Shown here: piece by piece, positions 43,883-55,345 of the stretch
Numbering within the stretch: position 1 is the first letter of the stretch
Layout of the letters: every line of letters begins with the position of its first letter
Source of the DNA: Lactifluus volemus
Lineage: Eukaryota; Basidiomycota; Agaricomycetes; Russulales; Russulaceae
DNA: 56,640 bases
Direction: 5' to 3'
Assembly: GCA_022376515.1 (NCBI GenBank)
Contig: WTXI01000236.1
Location: forward strand, 1-56,640
The notes under the pieces: model-generated
What the model saw: the letters and a program-made list of their open reading frames with translations, nothing else
What the model was told of the DNA's origin: nothing
Database searches by the model: none
Made by a program: the position numbers and the translations under genes

Positions 43883-46537
43883 CTATTCTGGAAGATCAAT
43901 GTCGCGAGAGACGGATGCTGTGTCAAGGGGATGCCCCAAAATATCTGTAACCATCTCAGGGGCAGACATAGCTAACTCCTGGGACTCATCCACATTATAA
44001 CGCAGATCAGAGTCCGGAGGATCACCGACTGTTCCATCGTTCGCTCTGCTAGTGGTCGGTCGCAAAACCGAGGTTACCGGCGGCGGCGCGGGAAAAACGG
44101 CCGTTGCTGAGAGAAGAGGGATCGGAGCAGCAGTCACTTGATCAATCGGGAACGCCGGAGAAGCTAGTGATGACTGAGTGATTGCAGGGATCATGTAGTG
44201 GGGAGCTGAGGCTGGGGAAGACGACAATGTCATGTCGGAGGTAACACCGAGATCTACGCTTTTATGCGGATCAGTAGTCTCGCTAAATGGTGGTGCGAAG
44301 GGCGAGTGTGGTGTGAATGTCGACACTCCGGGGGCATGCGGGCTTGACTCAGAGTCAGAAGTGGGAGAGATGGTCATGGTAGTGGTGACAGTGGGACCTG
44401 GTGTTATCAAGTCGAGAGAAGTAGTAACGACGTTGTTGCTGTCGACATTGGTCGGTGGTGTGGATTCTACGGTTGGAGTAACATCAGGTAAATCGTGAAG
44501 CGGTATCTGTTCGGTAAAATGTATGCGCCTATGATCTGCGGGAAAGGATGACAAGACGGGCTCTGTGGAAGGTGAGGTGAGGTTGGGATCAGTGATCTCG
44601 CCTGTCACGGTATCGGAGTGATGGCCCGGGATATTGCACAATGTGTACGAGGATAGTTGCGAGTCGCTGATCGAGGCAACATCGGTGCCTTGATGTAAAG
44701 CGTCATAATGATGCCGAATCTGGCTGAGAATATAATAAGAATCGAAAGAAGACTCGGGTTTGCGTGCTTCTCGAATGATTTCATTCCAGAAAGCACAGAA
44801 GTCATGCTGCAGTCTAGGAAGAGTATTTCGGATTTCGAATTTGGAGATACATCGCGACAGCGTGTCCACCAGGTAAAGACCTGCAATTGGAGCATTTCCG
44901 AGACACAAGCGGAAGAGCGGGCGAGTGATGTGGATAAAGTTGGCAAGTAGAACGCTGTCACCATTTTCGAGGTAATATCGAAGAACCTCTTCGGATACGC
45001 CTAGTTGATCCTTGGCTAGTGAGAACCAACGGTCATCCCGTTCCGGTTCCGGCACACTTGCAATGACACCGGCAATTGTTCCTTGAGAACATAAACCGTC
45101 GCCGTTGCTTGTCAGAGATAGCCCAATCTCAACCGATCTCAACACTACCGCGCCTTCTCCGAAAATGCGTTCGAGGAAATACTTAGTCGCATGGGTGAGA
45201 TGTGCCGTATCGATGGCTTTCGCGCATATGATGACCCGCCTTTTCTTGTCCGACTCCAAAACCAAACTTGATGTCAAAGTACGGCTCATGAACCCATAAA
45301 GTGCCCTTGCCAATGTCTCGTCCACTTTAGCGAAAATGAGGTCGAGGCCGAGGCCGACGACCACGTCCGAAACGCAGAAGTCGGGGATGGTTTCGAGGAA
45401 TTGTTCAAGATCCTTATCTTCATCCAGAGCGTCGATTGTCCATGTCAGGATATGACTGGCGATTTCCACCGACAATTTCGAGCCTGTATCTTGAATCGAC
45501 TTCGTCATACCCTCAAACAATTGTCTGCGATATAATCCCGGCCACAGGAAACTGGGGCGAGATAGGCATTGAACCCGAAGAAAGTAAACAATTCGGGGAC
45601 TGCATATCGGATGCTGAAATAGAAAAACCATGCCGAGGAAGAAAGTGGGGAATAGTAGGGGCTATCGTGCCAGAAGATTGGCATCAAAGTGATGCATCCG
45701 TATACCGCTCCTGCAAGTCCAACCCACCAAATAACCACACTGAATACAGTGTGGTTAATGTTGAACAGAAAAATAACCAGTCCTGAGAAGAACAGGAACA
45801 GAGACAGGTGTAGTAGAGCGGGCAATGCTTCAACTGACCACGGAAGATGAAACCTGTCCACCCCGTTAGCAAAGAATGCACGGATCGGTGCTCGCTTGTG
45901 TGGGCTGTAACGTGGCGGTTGTGTAATCTCCACGTATCGACGCGCCCACTGCTGTAACATAGTCGCCAGTAGGGCACATGTGAGGCTGATGACCAAACTG
46001 AGGAACCAGAGAGAGTTGACCAAGACTGCTGATCTCGGAGGAGAGAAAGGGGGTGGTTGAGCTGGAGTGGCAAGGATAGATTCACGAGATATGTTTGAAT
46101 CTGCAAGAAGTTGATAGATGTTCGCGAGATAGAATGCAGAGGTATCTTGTGGATTTGGCCTGAGGTCTTGAACAGAGACCGCGGCCAATGCGGCGAGCGC
46201 AGCAGAGAATAAACCGGTCTACAGTCACGTTGGCTGCTGCACCCCAGCGCGGAGACTGATATGAGCTCACGAAAATGAGGATGCCGTCTGCATCTTTTTG
46301 CCACCGTTTGGACATTTTGTCGTCTTCTTCCTCTGTCATCTTAACGTACATATGAAAGAGGGGGCCTGAGCCATCGGAAAAGCTGGCCTGCCCCTGAGAT
46401 GATTGATTTTGCTCTGGACGGGGGAAGTCACGAAGACTAGCTATAGGGAAAGGTGAATTCGTCGATAAAGCTCGATACAGCTGGATGTCGGATAACATAC
46501 AAATTCTCTGTCCTTCTGGAGCTGGTTCTTGTTCCAT
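43883..46537 (-). pseudogene. DUF6535 membrane protein copy 8, one-base frameshift
   Basis: Exon 1 (46537-46271, starting MEQEPAPEGQ) is intact in the long form, and a 52-bp intron leads to exon 2 at 46218. After SSSAWFFYFSIRYAV a single base is missing (about 45595; GGGGACTG where siblings read GGGAGACTG), so the frame switches. The remainder, from RRQLFEGMTKSIQDTGSKLS to the end (DIDLPE), is fully open in the next frame. Correcting for this one base the gene would be complete, so it is either very recently inactivated or carries a sequence error. Confidence 0.85.
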
Positions 46538-47497
46538 CGGGTGTTATATGTGATGAACGGATCGTAAATAGGAATTGTAAGGATGTTGAAGATGTACTGT
46601 TGACTGAATGCGTGGCAAGTGCTGAGTCATATGGCATAGGGCCTCACACCACTCTTACCGGTCAATTCTTCCGTTAACTCGTTCGTACATCAGGGATGTC
46701 TTACCGGTGCTGCAACGCCGACAAGTCGCCTCTTGAACCACACAGCAAGGCTCAGACATGAGAGCAACGCCAGGGTAAACCTTCTGACTCAACTGCAGTC
46801 TTCGTTGTGGACCAGATGTAATTTGGCGCTTCTACTCCCCACAACTTCAAGCTTCAAGGCCTGGCGGTATGTTTGCCTTGGCCATGAAGCGCTTCAACTC
46901 TTTAATACTTCACGTTTCCGATGCAGAGATGGATGCAGAGTCGTTCTGTACTCCTGGCGGCTCCAATGGCTTGTTCACGAATACAATGTCGGACGGGGTA
47001 GTGGTTATGACGTGGGGGATTACCTGGGGTTACTGATGCATCGCGGGCACAGCTCACAGACCTGGTAGATGAATATGGTAACGCGACATATAAGGGACTT
47101 GACTTGCGTTCCTAGGTAGATGCTCTTCCGATGCCCAGCCGCGAATGTGCATCATGATCAGTTGATTCAGCTCCCATGGTGATGTTGATCCACGTGTACC
47201 CAATCCTGAACCCTTCTGTCTCTTCTTTGCACCGCGAGGACTCCAAGATTGTCAAATTCATGCACGCGTTGATACGTATGGAACTATTTGCTAACGGAGC
47301 AACTTCTGGGACTCGTTTGGTGACTCAGACTTGAAGGGCACTAATCCAGATGCGTGTACGGTATATTCCAGCTCAACTGAAGCTCAGAGGGCTGTCCACT
47401 AGTTCCGGTGGGTATTCGCAACATATCATAAGGCCACATAAGTGCCTCGGTACCCGGTAGAGAGCCGCCTAGCCTGCACCTCCATGCGTGTCATGTT
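46538..47497. repeat. DUF6535 spacer, long type, shortened copy 3
   Basis: No gene. 46538-47300 follows 4741-5900 and 35820-37000 with several deletions. It is the left boundary of the array on its upstream side. 47300-47497 shows no relation to other parts of the window. Confidence 0.65.
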
Positions 47498-47544
47498 CTG
47501 TTAGAAAGCAAGCTCCGCCTGACTCGGAGCCTGCTTTCTAACAG
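47498..47544. repeat. Strong 47-bp hairpin, 20-bp arms
   Basis: CTGTTAGAAAGCAAGCTCCG (47498-47517) and CGGAGCCTGCTTTCTAACAG (47525-47544) pair with one mismatch around a 7-base loop. The inner boundaries TGTTAG...CTAACA have the TG...CA form of LTR ends, so it could be an almost fully deleted LTR, a MITE, or a transcribed hairpin. It is absent from the otherwise related sequence upstream of the 20.8-kb repeat. Confidence 0.85.
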
Positions 47545-47554
47545 AGCAGTAGAC

Positions 47555-48545
47555 AAAGTTCATCCTATACGCCACCGCCAATGGAAAGATATCCTCGCCC
47601 AATGGCCAGTAATACCCACGATGATATGAGACGGTAAGAGCATTCCACCACCTGGCACCTGCAGGACAACGCCTTACCGAATACGCTCTATAGACGGCTC
47701 CTGGGTACGCGGAAGAAGTACCTGAAAGGTGATGCCCTTACTGAACGTGTCCAACACGTTGGGTAGTGGGTAGAAAAGGTAATACCCTTGAGCCTTCGGT
47801 CACCGTGGCGTTCGCATCGCCTCGGAACTGTCCTCCGGTTCTAGTTGCACCGCCCTTCCATCACCTATAGTTACGCCACTCCCACGGCTGTTATCAAGAA
47901 GGCTAGCGATGATCTGTCAGCACTTGGCAACGAGCTGAATGGGTCATGATAAAGGCCAAAGTCCCTCCGCAATCATGCCAGTTTCGACTTCAGTACCCCC
48001 CAGGAAGAACCCTCCCCCACCAGGTAGCCTCCCAAAAGACGCTCGTCAGCTACGCGTGACATCCTTGAAACAACTACTGGGAGCTCCTCACAACTCGTTT
48101 ATTTTTCACCACTACCCTTTCAAACGCTGTCGTTGACTCCAATGTCGAGTGCTGACTGCCTTACATGCGTTTGTTGTGAGAACCATGATCCAAACTAAGG
48201 GAGACATGGTATGCTAACACGGATACCCTTTCAGGCAGTCTAATATGCGCAATCTTTGATCCTCGTATGCCATCCGCATGTCAACTCTCCTTTGCTGTCG
48301 TGACTGCTGACTCGGGGTTGTGGACGGACAGGACCAGGGCGCCTAAGCCTCTGCATGTGCATTCGATGCTGCAGAAAACCATCTGATTCAGACTCCTCGG
48401 AAGATATTGACAGCATTGACATCATGGTAGGGCAAGAGCAACTAATCAACGCACAACCAACGCAGATGGGGAACATGTTAACCACAACCACTCCCCTCAC
48501 AATGTCGCAAGCTATGCCTACCCGCCAATTTCAGCCCGAGAGAGT
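47555..48545. repeat. Dispersed repeat, copy 2
   Basis: Second copy of the 20790-21665 repeat in the same orientation. It has an extra block at about 47600-47800. The end block (48240-48545) is the best conserved, with RCCRKPSD, NAQPTQ and RQFQP still readable. Right after it, 48575-48720 resembles 5905-6060, so both repeat types meet here, as they do at 21.7 kb. Confidence 0.7.
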
Positions 48546-48847
48546 GACGAGATGATGAGAAGTGCCTTAAACTTGACGTAGATTCGTAATGGGGTTCATG
48601 TAACCAATTCTATACCCGCATCTGACTGGGCTTTGTATTAATTCGCCTTCGCCTTGTGCCGTGTAACTTATCCTGAGAGCGACACGTTACTCATTTGCGA
48701 GGTGGCACGTGGTTCACAGTGATATTCAATTTCATACCACGACAAGCTCGACCTGCGGCCTTTGTTTCTCTTCTTCAAGTTGTCCATCCATGGCGTCTTT
48801 GAGTACCGCCCGTCCTTCCCAAGCGGGTCCTACACCTGTGGTCACAG

Positions 48848-49022
48848 CACCTCGATACGTCACGCGCGGCGTTAGAAGCTCTCCAAGAACTTCACGAAAA
48901 ACTTGGACTCCACTCCCAGATTGACAACATACATGACACCATTACGAGGATCGACTCAGACAAGCACCGATCAGAACTCTTGATTAACGCTCTCGGCGAC
49001 GACTTTTCGTCTTCAATCTGCT
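48848..49022 (+). pseudogene. Unassigned exon-like segment, coiled-coil
   Basis: Between a GTCACAG acceptor (48841-48847) and a consensus GTGAGT donor (49023) a frame of 58 codons encodes an amphipathic helix (LDTSRAALEALQELHEKLG, then IDNIHDTITRIDSDKHRSEL). The preceding frame opens with MASLSTARPSQAG but does not join cleanly. I do not recognise the protein. Its position 430 bp from a cullin fragment suggests another captured exon, but it may be part of a small real gene. Confidence 0.3.
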
Positions 49023-49454
49023 GTGAGTTTTGACTCGAATTTCTCTTCCGAAATCATCACTCGCCGCGTCCGAGAGCAAGCGTCTCCCATGCGATTCCGC
49101 ACGGTGCTACCCGGTGCGGCTCCACTCACGCCTACCACCTTCCCGGCCATCTCCGCCCTACCTGTGAGCGGCCGAATCACACGGCTGACTTCTGTGTCCA
49201 ACCCGGCGGGGAAATGGCTGGCCGAACCATCGAGGAGGCCAGAGCGCGGTGCTTCCGAAAGAAAAACTCTAGCCTGTTGATGAGATCGTCGCTCTGCGGG
49301 GGTAATGCAGCAACTGCGCTGAAGGTCAAAATCGATAAAGTATAGTACAGGTCAAAACATTTTATTGACGTGCCTCGGAACTTACTCCCAGTGTAATAAT
49401 ATACCACCTAGTCCGCCCGAACGAGATCTTAAACATATATCTTTTATCTACAAG
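49023..49454. other. No supported gene
   Basis: Proline- and serine-rich frames occur, but none shows a domain. The right end is the junction to cullin-derived sequence at about 49455. Confidence 0.4.
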
Positions 49455-49951
49455 GTGCTCAAAAAACACCCACCGGGACGGGACGTCAACGTGGACGACG
49501 CGTTCTCGTTCAACGTCGATTTCTCGTCCACTTTGCAGAAGATCAAGATCAGCACGGTCGCAGCGCGCATCGAGAGTGGCGAAGAGCTCAGGGAGACACA
49601 GGACCGCGTCGAAGAAGAGCGACGTTTTCAGACGGACGTGCGTGTATTAATTTCAGATCTCTTTATTGGAACCGGGTTTTTTTGATTGTGTTGCATTAAA
49701 AAAAAGGCATGCATCGTGCGGATCATGAAGAGTCGTAAGCACATGACGCATAACGACCTAGTCAACGAGGCTACCGGACAACTCTCATCGCGTTTCTTGC
49801 CCAACCCGTTGAATATCAAGAAGCGGATTGAAGCAGGGATTGAGGTGCGCTTGCCAAAATTTCGTTGTTCATCCGTTTTGGCTTATGGCGGGGTTATCAG
49901 AGAGAATATCTCGAGTGGTGTGAGGATTGTAAATCATACAACTATCTGGCA
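49455..49951 (+). pseudogene. CUL3: Cullin-3 C-terminal fragment with introns
   Basis: Cullins scaffold RING ubiquitin ligases. The fragment covers only the end of the protein: VLKKHPPGRDVNVDDAFSFN and LQKIKISTVAARIESGEE (to 49637), intron 49638-49706, then [20 protein letters not shown] and [18 protein letters not shown] (49707-49844), intron 49845-49900, then [17 protein letters not shown] (49901-49951). The lysine of IVRIMK is the neddylation site of the family. Both introns are GT-AG and in phase. The RDVNVDD and SRKxMxHN features favour cullin-3. The 5' end is cut at about 49455. At the 3' end the stop codon is lost exactly after YNYLA and foreign sequence follows. It is a DNA-level copy, with no function expected. 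Confidence 0.88.
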
Positions 49952-51079
49952 AGTCGGACCCCATTATTTCCACTGGCAGGATTGCTTAACGTTCGTTACG
50001 GCAGGCATGAACTAGATCTCCTGCATTACTTTTTTCATGTACTTTGGACATTGTGTATCATTTATTGCAACTCAGAGCAAGTCAGGTCAATGAGTGGTCG
50101 GTCAACGTTGGCTTTCGTTTTCCGAATCCTCGCCAAGTGAACACACGCAATTTAACACGACACTTGTCTGGTGTTGTCAATCGACTGGTATCGTGGCGCT
50201 GTACATGATGCAGTAACTATCAAGGGGCAAATGCCGCACCAAGTTGAGTCCTTGTGCTACTGCGGTTACAACGAGATTCGTTGGATTTTTTGAAGTGATA
50301 AAAAAAAACACTGCGCCTGCAAGATAAGGGAAGAAAGAGTCAGGCAATCGAAGGATGTAGAGAAGGGATCTCCAGACTGACGAGTGCACGGCAATGATTC
50401 ATAATTGGATGGGAAATGGTGGAGACCAACAAATTCGGAGGGGAGTCCCCCCGAATCGCGGTGCATAGGGAGGGTGGAGAGGCGGAACCGACAACTCGAC
50501 TCAACGAATTGCGGTTGGGAGGAAGGGAGGAAGGGAGGCGGAGTGGGATACCAGCGACTCGAGTCAACGAGTTGTGGTTATTGATGATGGAGGGAGAAGG
50601 GAGGGAGAAAGAAACGAGGAAGTATAAAGGAATGGGGAGATGTGGGGAGATTGACGGGAGTACTATATAGCCCATCGAATCAACTGCGGAAAGAACTCAT
50701 GTACACTGCGGCTGCGTGCTGGCTGCGGGGGCCTGACTGAGGGGACCTAATTGCCTATTTACTGTAAAGTGCTTGAGCGGCTGCGCCGCTAATTCGAACA
50801 AATTTAAGGGCAGCTATCTGTCTCTGGAGAAATGCTACACAGAAAGCAAAACAGAATGAAGTGGACAAAAAAGGTGGCAAAGCTTGAGAATCAAAACAAA
50901 GGAAACCAAAAAGCCCCCCCAAAAAAAGTCAAAAGAGGAAACGATGCTCGCAAGGTGGGTTCACGCCCGTGGGAAACATTTAGGGTCCTGTAATTTTATG
51001 GTAAGTTCCTTGGACTTGGAATAAATGGCTTGCTACTGCGTATCATATACACAATAATGATAGAAAATAGGTATGGACG
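49952..51079. other. Purine-rich gene-free stretch
   Basis: No gene. 50410-50670 is strongly purine-rich on + and includes a direct imperfect repeat. The part adjoining 51080 should contain the 3' end signals of the DNA polymerase locus, but none is distinctive. Confidence 0.45.
50488..50585. repeat. Imperfect direct repeat in purine-rich block
   Basis: ACAACTCGACTCAACGAATT (about 50490) recurs as GCGACTCGAGTCAACGAGTT (about 50550), each followed by a G-rich run containing GGAAGGGAGG-like units. The second copy contains the palindrome ACTCGAGT. Confidence 0.5.
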
Positions 51080-54000
51080 TCAACGCGTCAACTTGAGTCG
51101 TCTCATCTCCTGCTGTAACACATCCGCCCACTCGCTGGCTTTTTCCGGCTCCCTCGCTGGAGGCGTCTCCGCCCTACGCTTGCGCCCTCGCGTCTTCGCT
51201 CCATTGCCGACATCGCCCTCAAAGTCGATACCGGACACCTGTTGCGCGAGGTACTTCACCTCTGCAAACGAGTTGGTCGCCTGTGCGCGGAGCCACGCCG
51301 TGCTATCTGCGCGATGACGCAGGCAATCCGGGCGGACGTACCCGACGAGGGGTTCCCACTTTTGCACCTTATCAGACCCCTCCCCGGACTCATCATCATC
51401 ATCATTGTCCTCTTCCATCGGGTGGCCATCTGCCCACAAGGTGCCGCCGCTCGTGCGGGGGAGCACGTCTTCGATACTAAGTGACTCGCCGGATGGGATC
51501 GGCGTCGGATGCGAAGGCGTGACGCACGGCATGTTAGTCTCTTTTCGCAATACCGAGTCGACGTCCACTGCTGAGAAAAATGCGATGCCTTGTGGGAGGT
51601 CGTCCATGCCGAGACGGTAGGCAAACAAGCAGCGCGTCCAGAGGTTCGCGATCTGTAGCGCGAGCGCGGCGCGGTACCGGTCCCGCTCCGCGACGAGGTA
51701 GCGTAGCTCGTCGTGCACAGAGATGAGGTAACGCGCATCTATGGCGTACGTCCGGATGAGATGGTCCATCGCTACGATGAGCAGGTGCAAGTAGTCCACG
51801 CCGGAGGACTGCACGACCCAATTTATACGCGAGGTCATGTAATCTGCGCCATACTCGGCGGGGAGGTACTTTTTGGACAACGCGTGAGTGATGCCACATC
51901 CGAGAGCGGGCGTCGTCGGTTCTTCAGAGAGCGCAATCTCTTCGAGCTTGTTGAACACGAAGCTCTCCGTCCCGCCGAACCAAAACTTGCGCCCGAACAC
52001 GTCCGTCCGGTGAGTGTTCTTTCCCTTGGTGGACGCATATAGTTGCTCTGCGAGCCGCTGTGCCTGCTCGGGAGCATGTCCGCGTTCGCCTGGAGCAGAA
52101 GCTGCACCGCGTGACGCATTCCCGCACCATAAATCCGCGAGTAGTTGAACACTTTGGCCTGATCGCGCGAGAGCCCGAGTATGTTTGCCGTCTTAGAGTG
52201 CAGGTCGGTCCCAGCGGCTTTGGTACCCTCGAGCGTCATCCACCCGAGCGCGGTCGCCCCATGCAGCCCGAATTGGGCGTCCCCCATCGCGCTCGAAATC
52301 CAGAGCTCCTCCGAGTCAACGTCCGCGCCAACGATGGCATACCCCGGCGGTGCGCGCACCATCGCCTTGAGCTCAGAGCCGACACGGTTCTCCTTGGCGT
52401 TGCTTGCAGTCAGCCACGTCCGCTCGATCGCACGCCGCGTCACCGTACCCATCGTGATCATTTGCGGCAGGATGATGCCCGCCTTGCTACCCAGTTCAGA
52501 GCCGACACCCAGTCCCATGTCGAGCCCCTCGTCCTGCCACACGACCATCTGTTTTAGCACACGGTCGCGCGCGCTGATCCAATAACTGCACTGCGCGTTC
52601 ATGTTCAGCGCGCTACGCGCCTCGTCGCCAGGGCTCGTGAGCGTCCCATCCTGCGCGTATTTGATGAACGTCTTGGCGAGCGGGCTGCCGACGTTCGCCG
52701 TCTCGCCATCTTTGTGCGGCAGCTTATAAAATACAAAGCCTTCGTGGAGCACTAGCGTTTGCAGTGCCTCGTCAGCTGGATGGTGGAAGTCCAGTGGAGG
52801 AAGGCGTGTCTTGTATGCAACGCCTGGGGATACGCGGTACGTCCACCCGTGCTCACGGGAGTGGAAGAGGGGCCAGCCTTGCCAGGAAAGCCGGAGGAGG
52901 AGAGGCGCGATGCGAGTACGAGGGGTGAGGTCGATAGTTCCCGGCGGGAGGTCCTTCTTCGGTCTGGCAATTTCCCAGTACCATTTAGGCCACAGTACTT
53001 GGGGCGGCTTGGATGCTTTCGGCTTGGACGAATCAAAAGGCATGTTCTCCACCGGTGTCCAGTCGAGCTGTTTGAGCCAGAGATCGTCCGGGGGTGTAGA
53101 AGACCGTGCCAGGACTTTGGCGAAGCGGAGAATGCGTTGCGACAGCTGCTCTGACCGATCTCCACTGGCTACGGCAAGAGCGAGTTCAGGATTATCGGAA
53201 ACCATACGACCAGACTGGAGCAGAGGGGAGCCATTCGACTTTCCAAGAAGACTGAGAATTTTTGACTTTCCAGGTACGGGTGGACGGACAATTTGACCGT
53301 CGATGACGAGGTGCCATTTCTCTGCAGCGGAATACTGGGGACAATGTCCGTCGAACGAGAGTCTGAAAAGAAGAGGAAGGGTACGATTGACCATTCTCGC
53401 ACTTAGGGGCCAAGGGAGGTCAACTCATTGTACCATGCAGGAACTAGCGTCTTGTTGCTATGAGCCACCTGCGAACACCTATCAGCATACTCCAACGGCG
53501 ATGTATAAGAAAGTAACAAAGAGGCTCACAGCTTCGGAAATACCGACACCCCTGGACTTGCCGGCAACCTTTGGGGTCCAGTCCAGCTGCTGTAACCAGA
53601 CGTCATCCTCCACTTCTCGTTCTCCGCCATGTTCTTGGCTTCAATTGCGAGATTCACAAGTCGCTTCTTTACGCCTTCTTCAAGTTACGGTAAGTCCGCT
53701 CCGCGCTCTCCAAGTATTTCTCCATCCCCCATCCACCGTGAGGAAGCTCGAGCCCATCGTTAACATACCGGAAAATGACACAGGGCTGGGGCACGACTCG
53801 AGAACTCGGGAGCACCTTGGCGCACACGCGATGGGTGACGGACACGTCGTTTGCGCAATAGTTTAGGTATTCCTGAATGTCTTCAAGAATCTCCGTTGGA
53901 GTGCGTTCCACGAAGTCGTTGCGGACGTCCTTATCCATGTCGATGCCACAGTGCAGGCGCGCGACGTCCGCAAGGGAATTAGCGGACGTGATGTCCTCCC

Positions 54001-55163
54001 AGCTTTTGCTCTCTGACTCTTCGCGAGCATCTTCACTCTGAACAGCGCCAAGTGACAAGCTCTCTTCGATCGCAGAACGCATGGCATGAAGCTCCTCCTT
54101 TTTCGCTGTATCCTGTTCAACGGCTTGGCGCGACTCGGTATCGTGCAACAGCGCAACGACCGCCTCTTTGGCCTCCAGGGCAAGTTCACTCTGTTCTACT
54201 TTGGACTTGCGGTGCTTCATCCATGCAGGACGCTGATGAGATGAGATGCCCTTGACGGCAACGTGCAGAGCCATCGTATCGAGGAACCGCGTGCGGCTAC
54301 CGGCTAAGCTATACTCCTCGCGTATACGGGCGCGGTCGTATGAGACGTTATGCCCGACGATGATACGCGCCGTATTCGAGTCACCAAGAGGGATGAGTTG
54401 CTTGAAATCGGCACTCTGGTCGAAGAGCCAAGGGGAGATCCAGGCGTACCAACCATTGGGGGACGCTGCACATGCAAGGACAGCGAAAGGGTGGTATTCG
54501 GGCATTGTTTCGATGTCAAAGACAATCATATCCTCGGGTGTTCCTCTATGGTGAGGATATTCGACATGCTCGCTAAAGCTCGACCCATCAGGCCGGTAGT
54601 GATATTTGGTCCACCCAGCTTGGATTTGCCAGTGGTCGGGCCGAGGGGGGAGTTGCGCCTCTATTAATTCGACAGCGAGTCTAGACCATGGATGCGCCGC
54701 GCGCACTCCGATACGGTGGAAATGTTCATCGATAGTATCACCCTGGAGAGGGGGTAGGGTGAAACCAGTATTGGGAAGCAAGGAACCACTTTTGGGATCG
54801 AGGCCGTGCATCTCAAGATGCTCCGTGAGATACGAACAAGCTGCGTTCTGGAGGAGGGAAAGAGGCATTTTTGAATACCTGACGGTGCAAACGACGCGAT
54901 AAAAGTTGTACGCCGACTTGATTACGATTGACTTGAAGAACATTGAGCGAGTGTTGCTGCTATAAAAAAAAGGCGAGACATACTGGAATCTTCCTTGGGA
55001 TCATTTTCCTGTTTTTATTTTTCTCCACAACAGAATTGTCATTGAGAAGTTTGCCTATAGGAGGGACGGTGACTGGAGATTGCTTGGGAATTGGAGCATA
55101 GGAAGAATGAGACGCGGTGAGTAGACGTGAACGGTTGAGCGAACGTTGAACATGACCAAACAT
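51080..55163 (-). pseudogene. MIP1: Mitochondrial DNA polymerase gamma, full length but frame-shifted
   Basis: Replicates mitochondrial DNA. Exon 1 (55163-54984) begins MFGHVQRSLNRSRLLTASHS, a mitochondrial presequence. The exonuclease has FDIETM, HNVSYDRAR and YCANDVSVTH; the polymerase has motif A VGADVDSEELWISSAMGD, motif [17 protein letters not shown] and motif [10 protein letters not shown]. An acidic C-terminus ends LKLTR at 51080. A normal intron is 53469-53529. The frame changes by one base near 54825, 53690, 53612, 53408 and 52062, and exon 1 is separated from the next coding segment by only 24 nt bounded by GT and AG that include an in-frame TAG. Several shifts look like single-base losses. 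Either this is a decaying duplicate or the sequence has indel errors; a sole copy of this gene should not look like this. Confidence 0.85.
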
Positions 55164-55345
55164 CCGGTTCTTTTACTGCAGACATCCGCATATACTCACT
55201 CGCTCCTGTGTTGTGTCGAGAGTGAGAGGGACCGTAAAAAGTTGTCGTGAAGCGGGGCTTTATCGGGCCGTATCGGTCCGTAAACACGTGCTCGGCTCGC
55301 TGTCATCAGGTCGTGTCTCGGTTCACGTCCCGTTAACCTGCAGCC
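55164..55345. promoter_or_regulatory. Divergent intergenic region, polymerase gamma / Lunapark
   Basis: The start codons of the two divergent loci are only 182 bp apart, so they should share a bidirectional promoter. No clear TATA box is seen. The Lunapark ATG sits in a favourable CAGCCATGG context. Confidence 0.6.

Noticed and set aside
47498..47544. Hairpin as a Helitron 3' end
   Set aside because: No CTRR terminus follows the stem at the expected short distance on either strand.
49686..50015. Continuous 109-codon frame through the cullin piece as a gene
   Set aside because: It reads through a GT-AG intron; the cullin homology resumes in the spliced frame at 49901.
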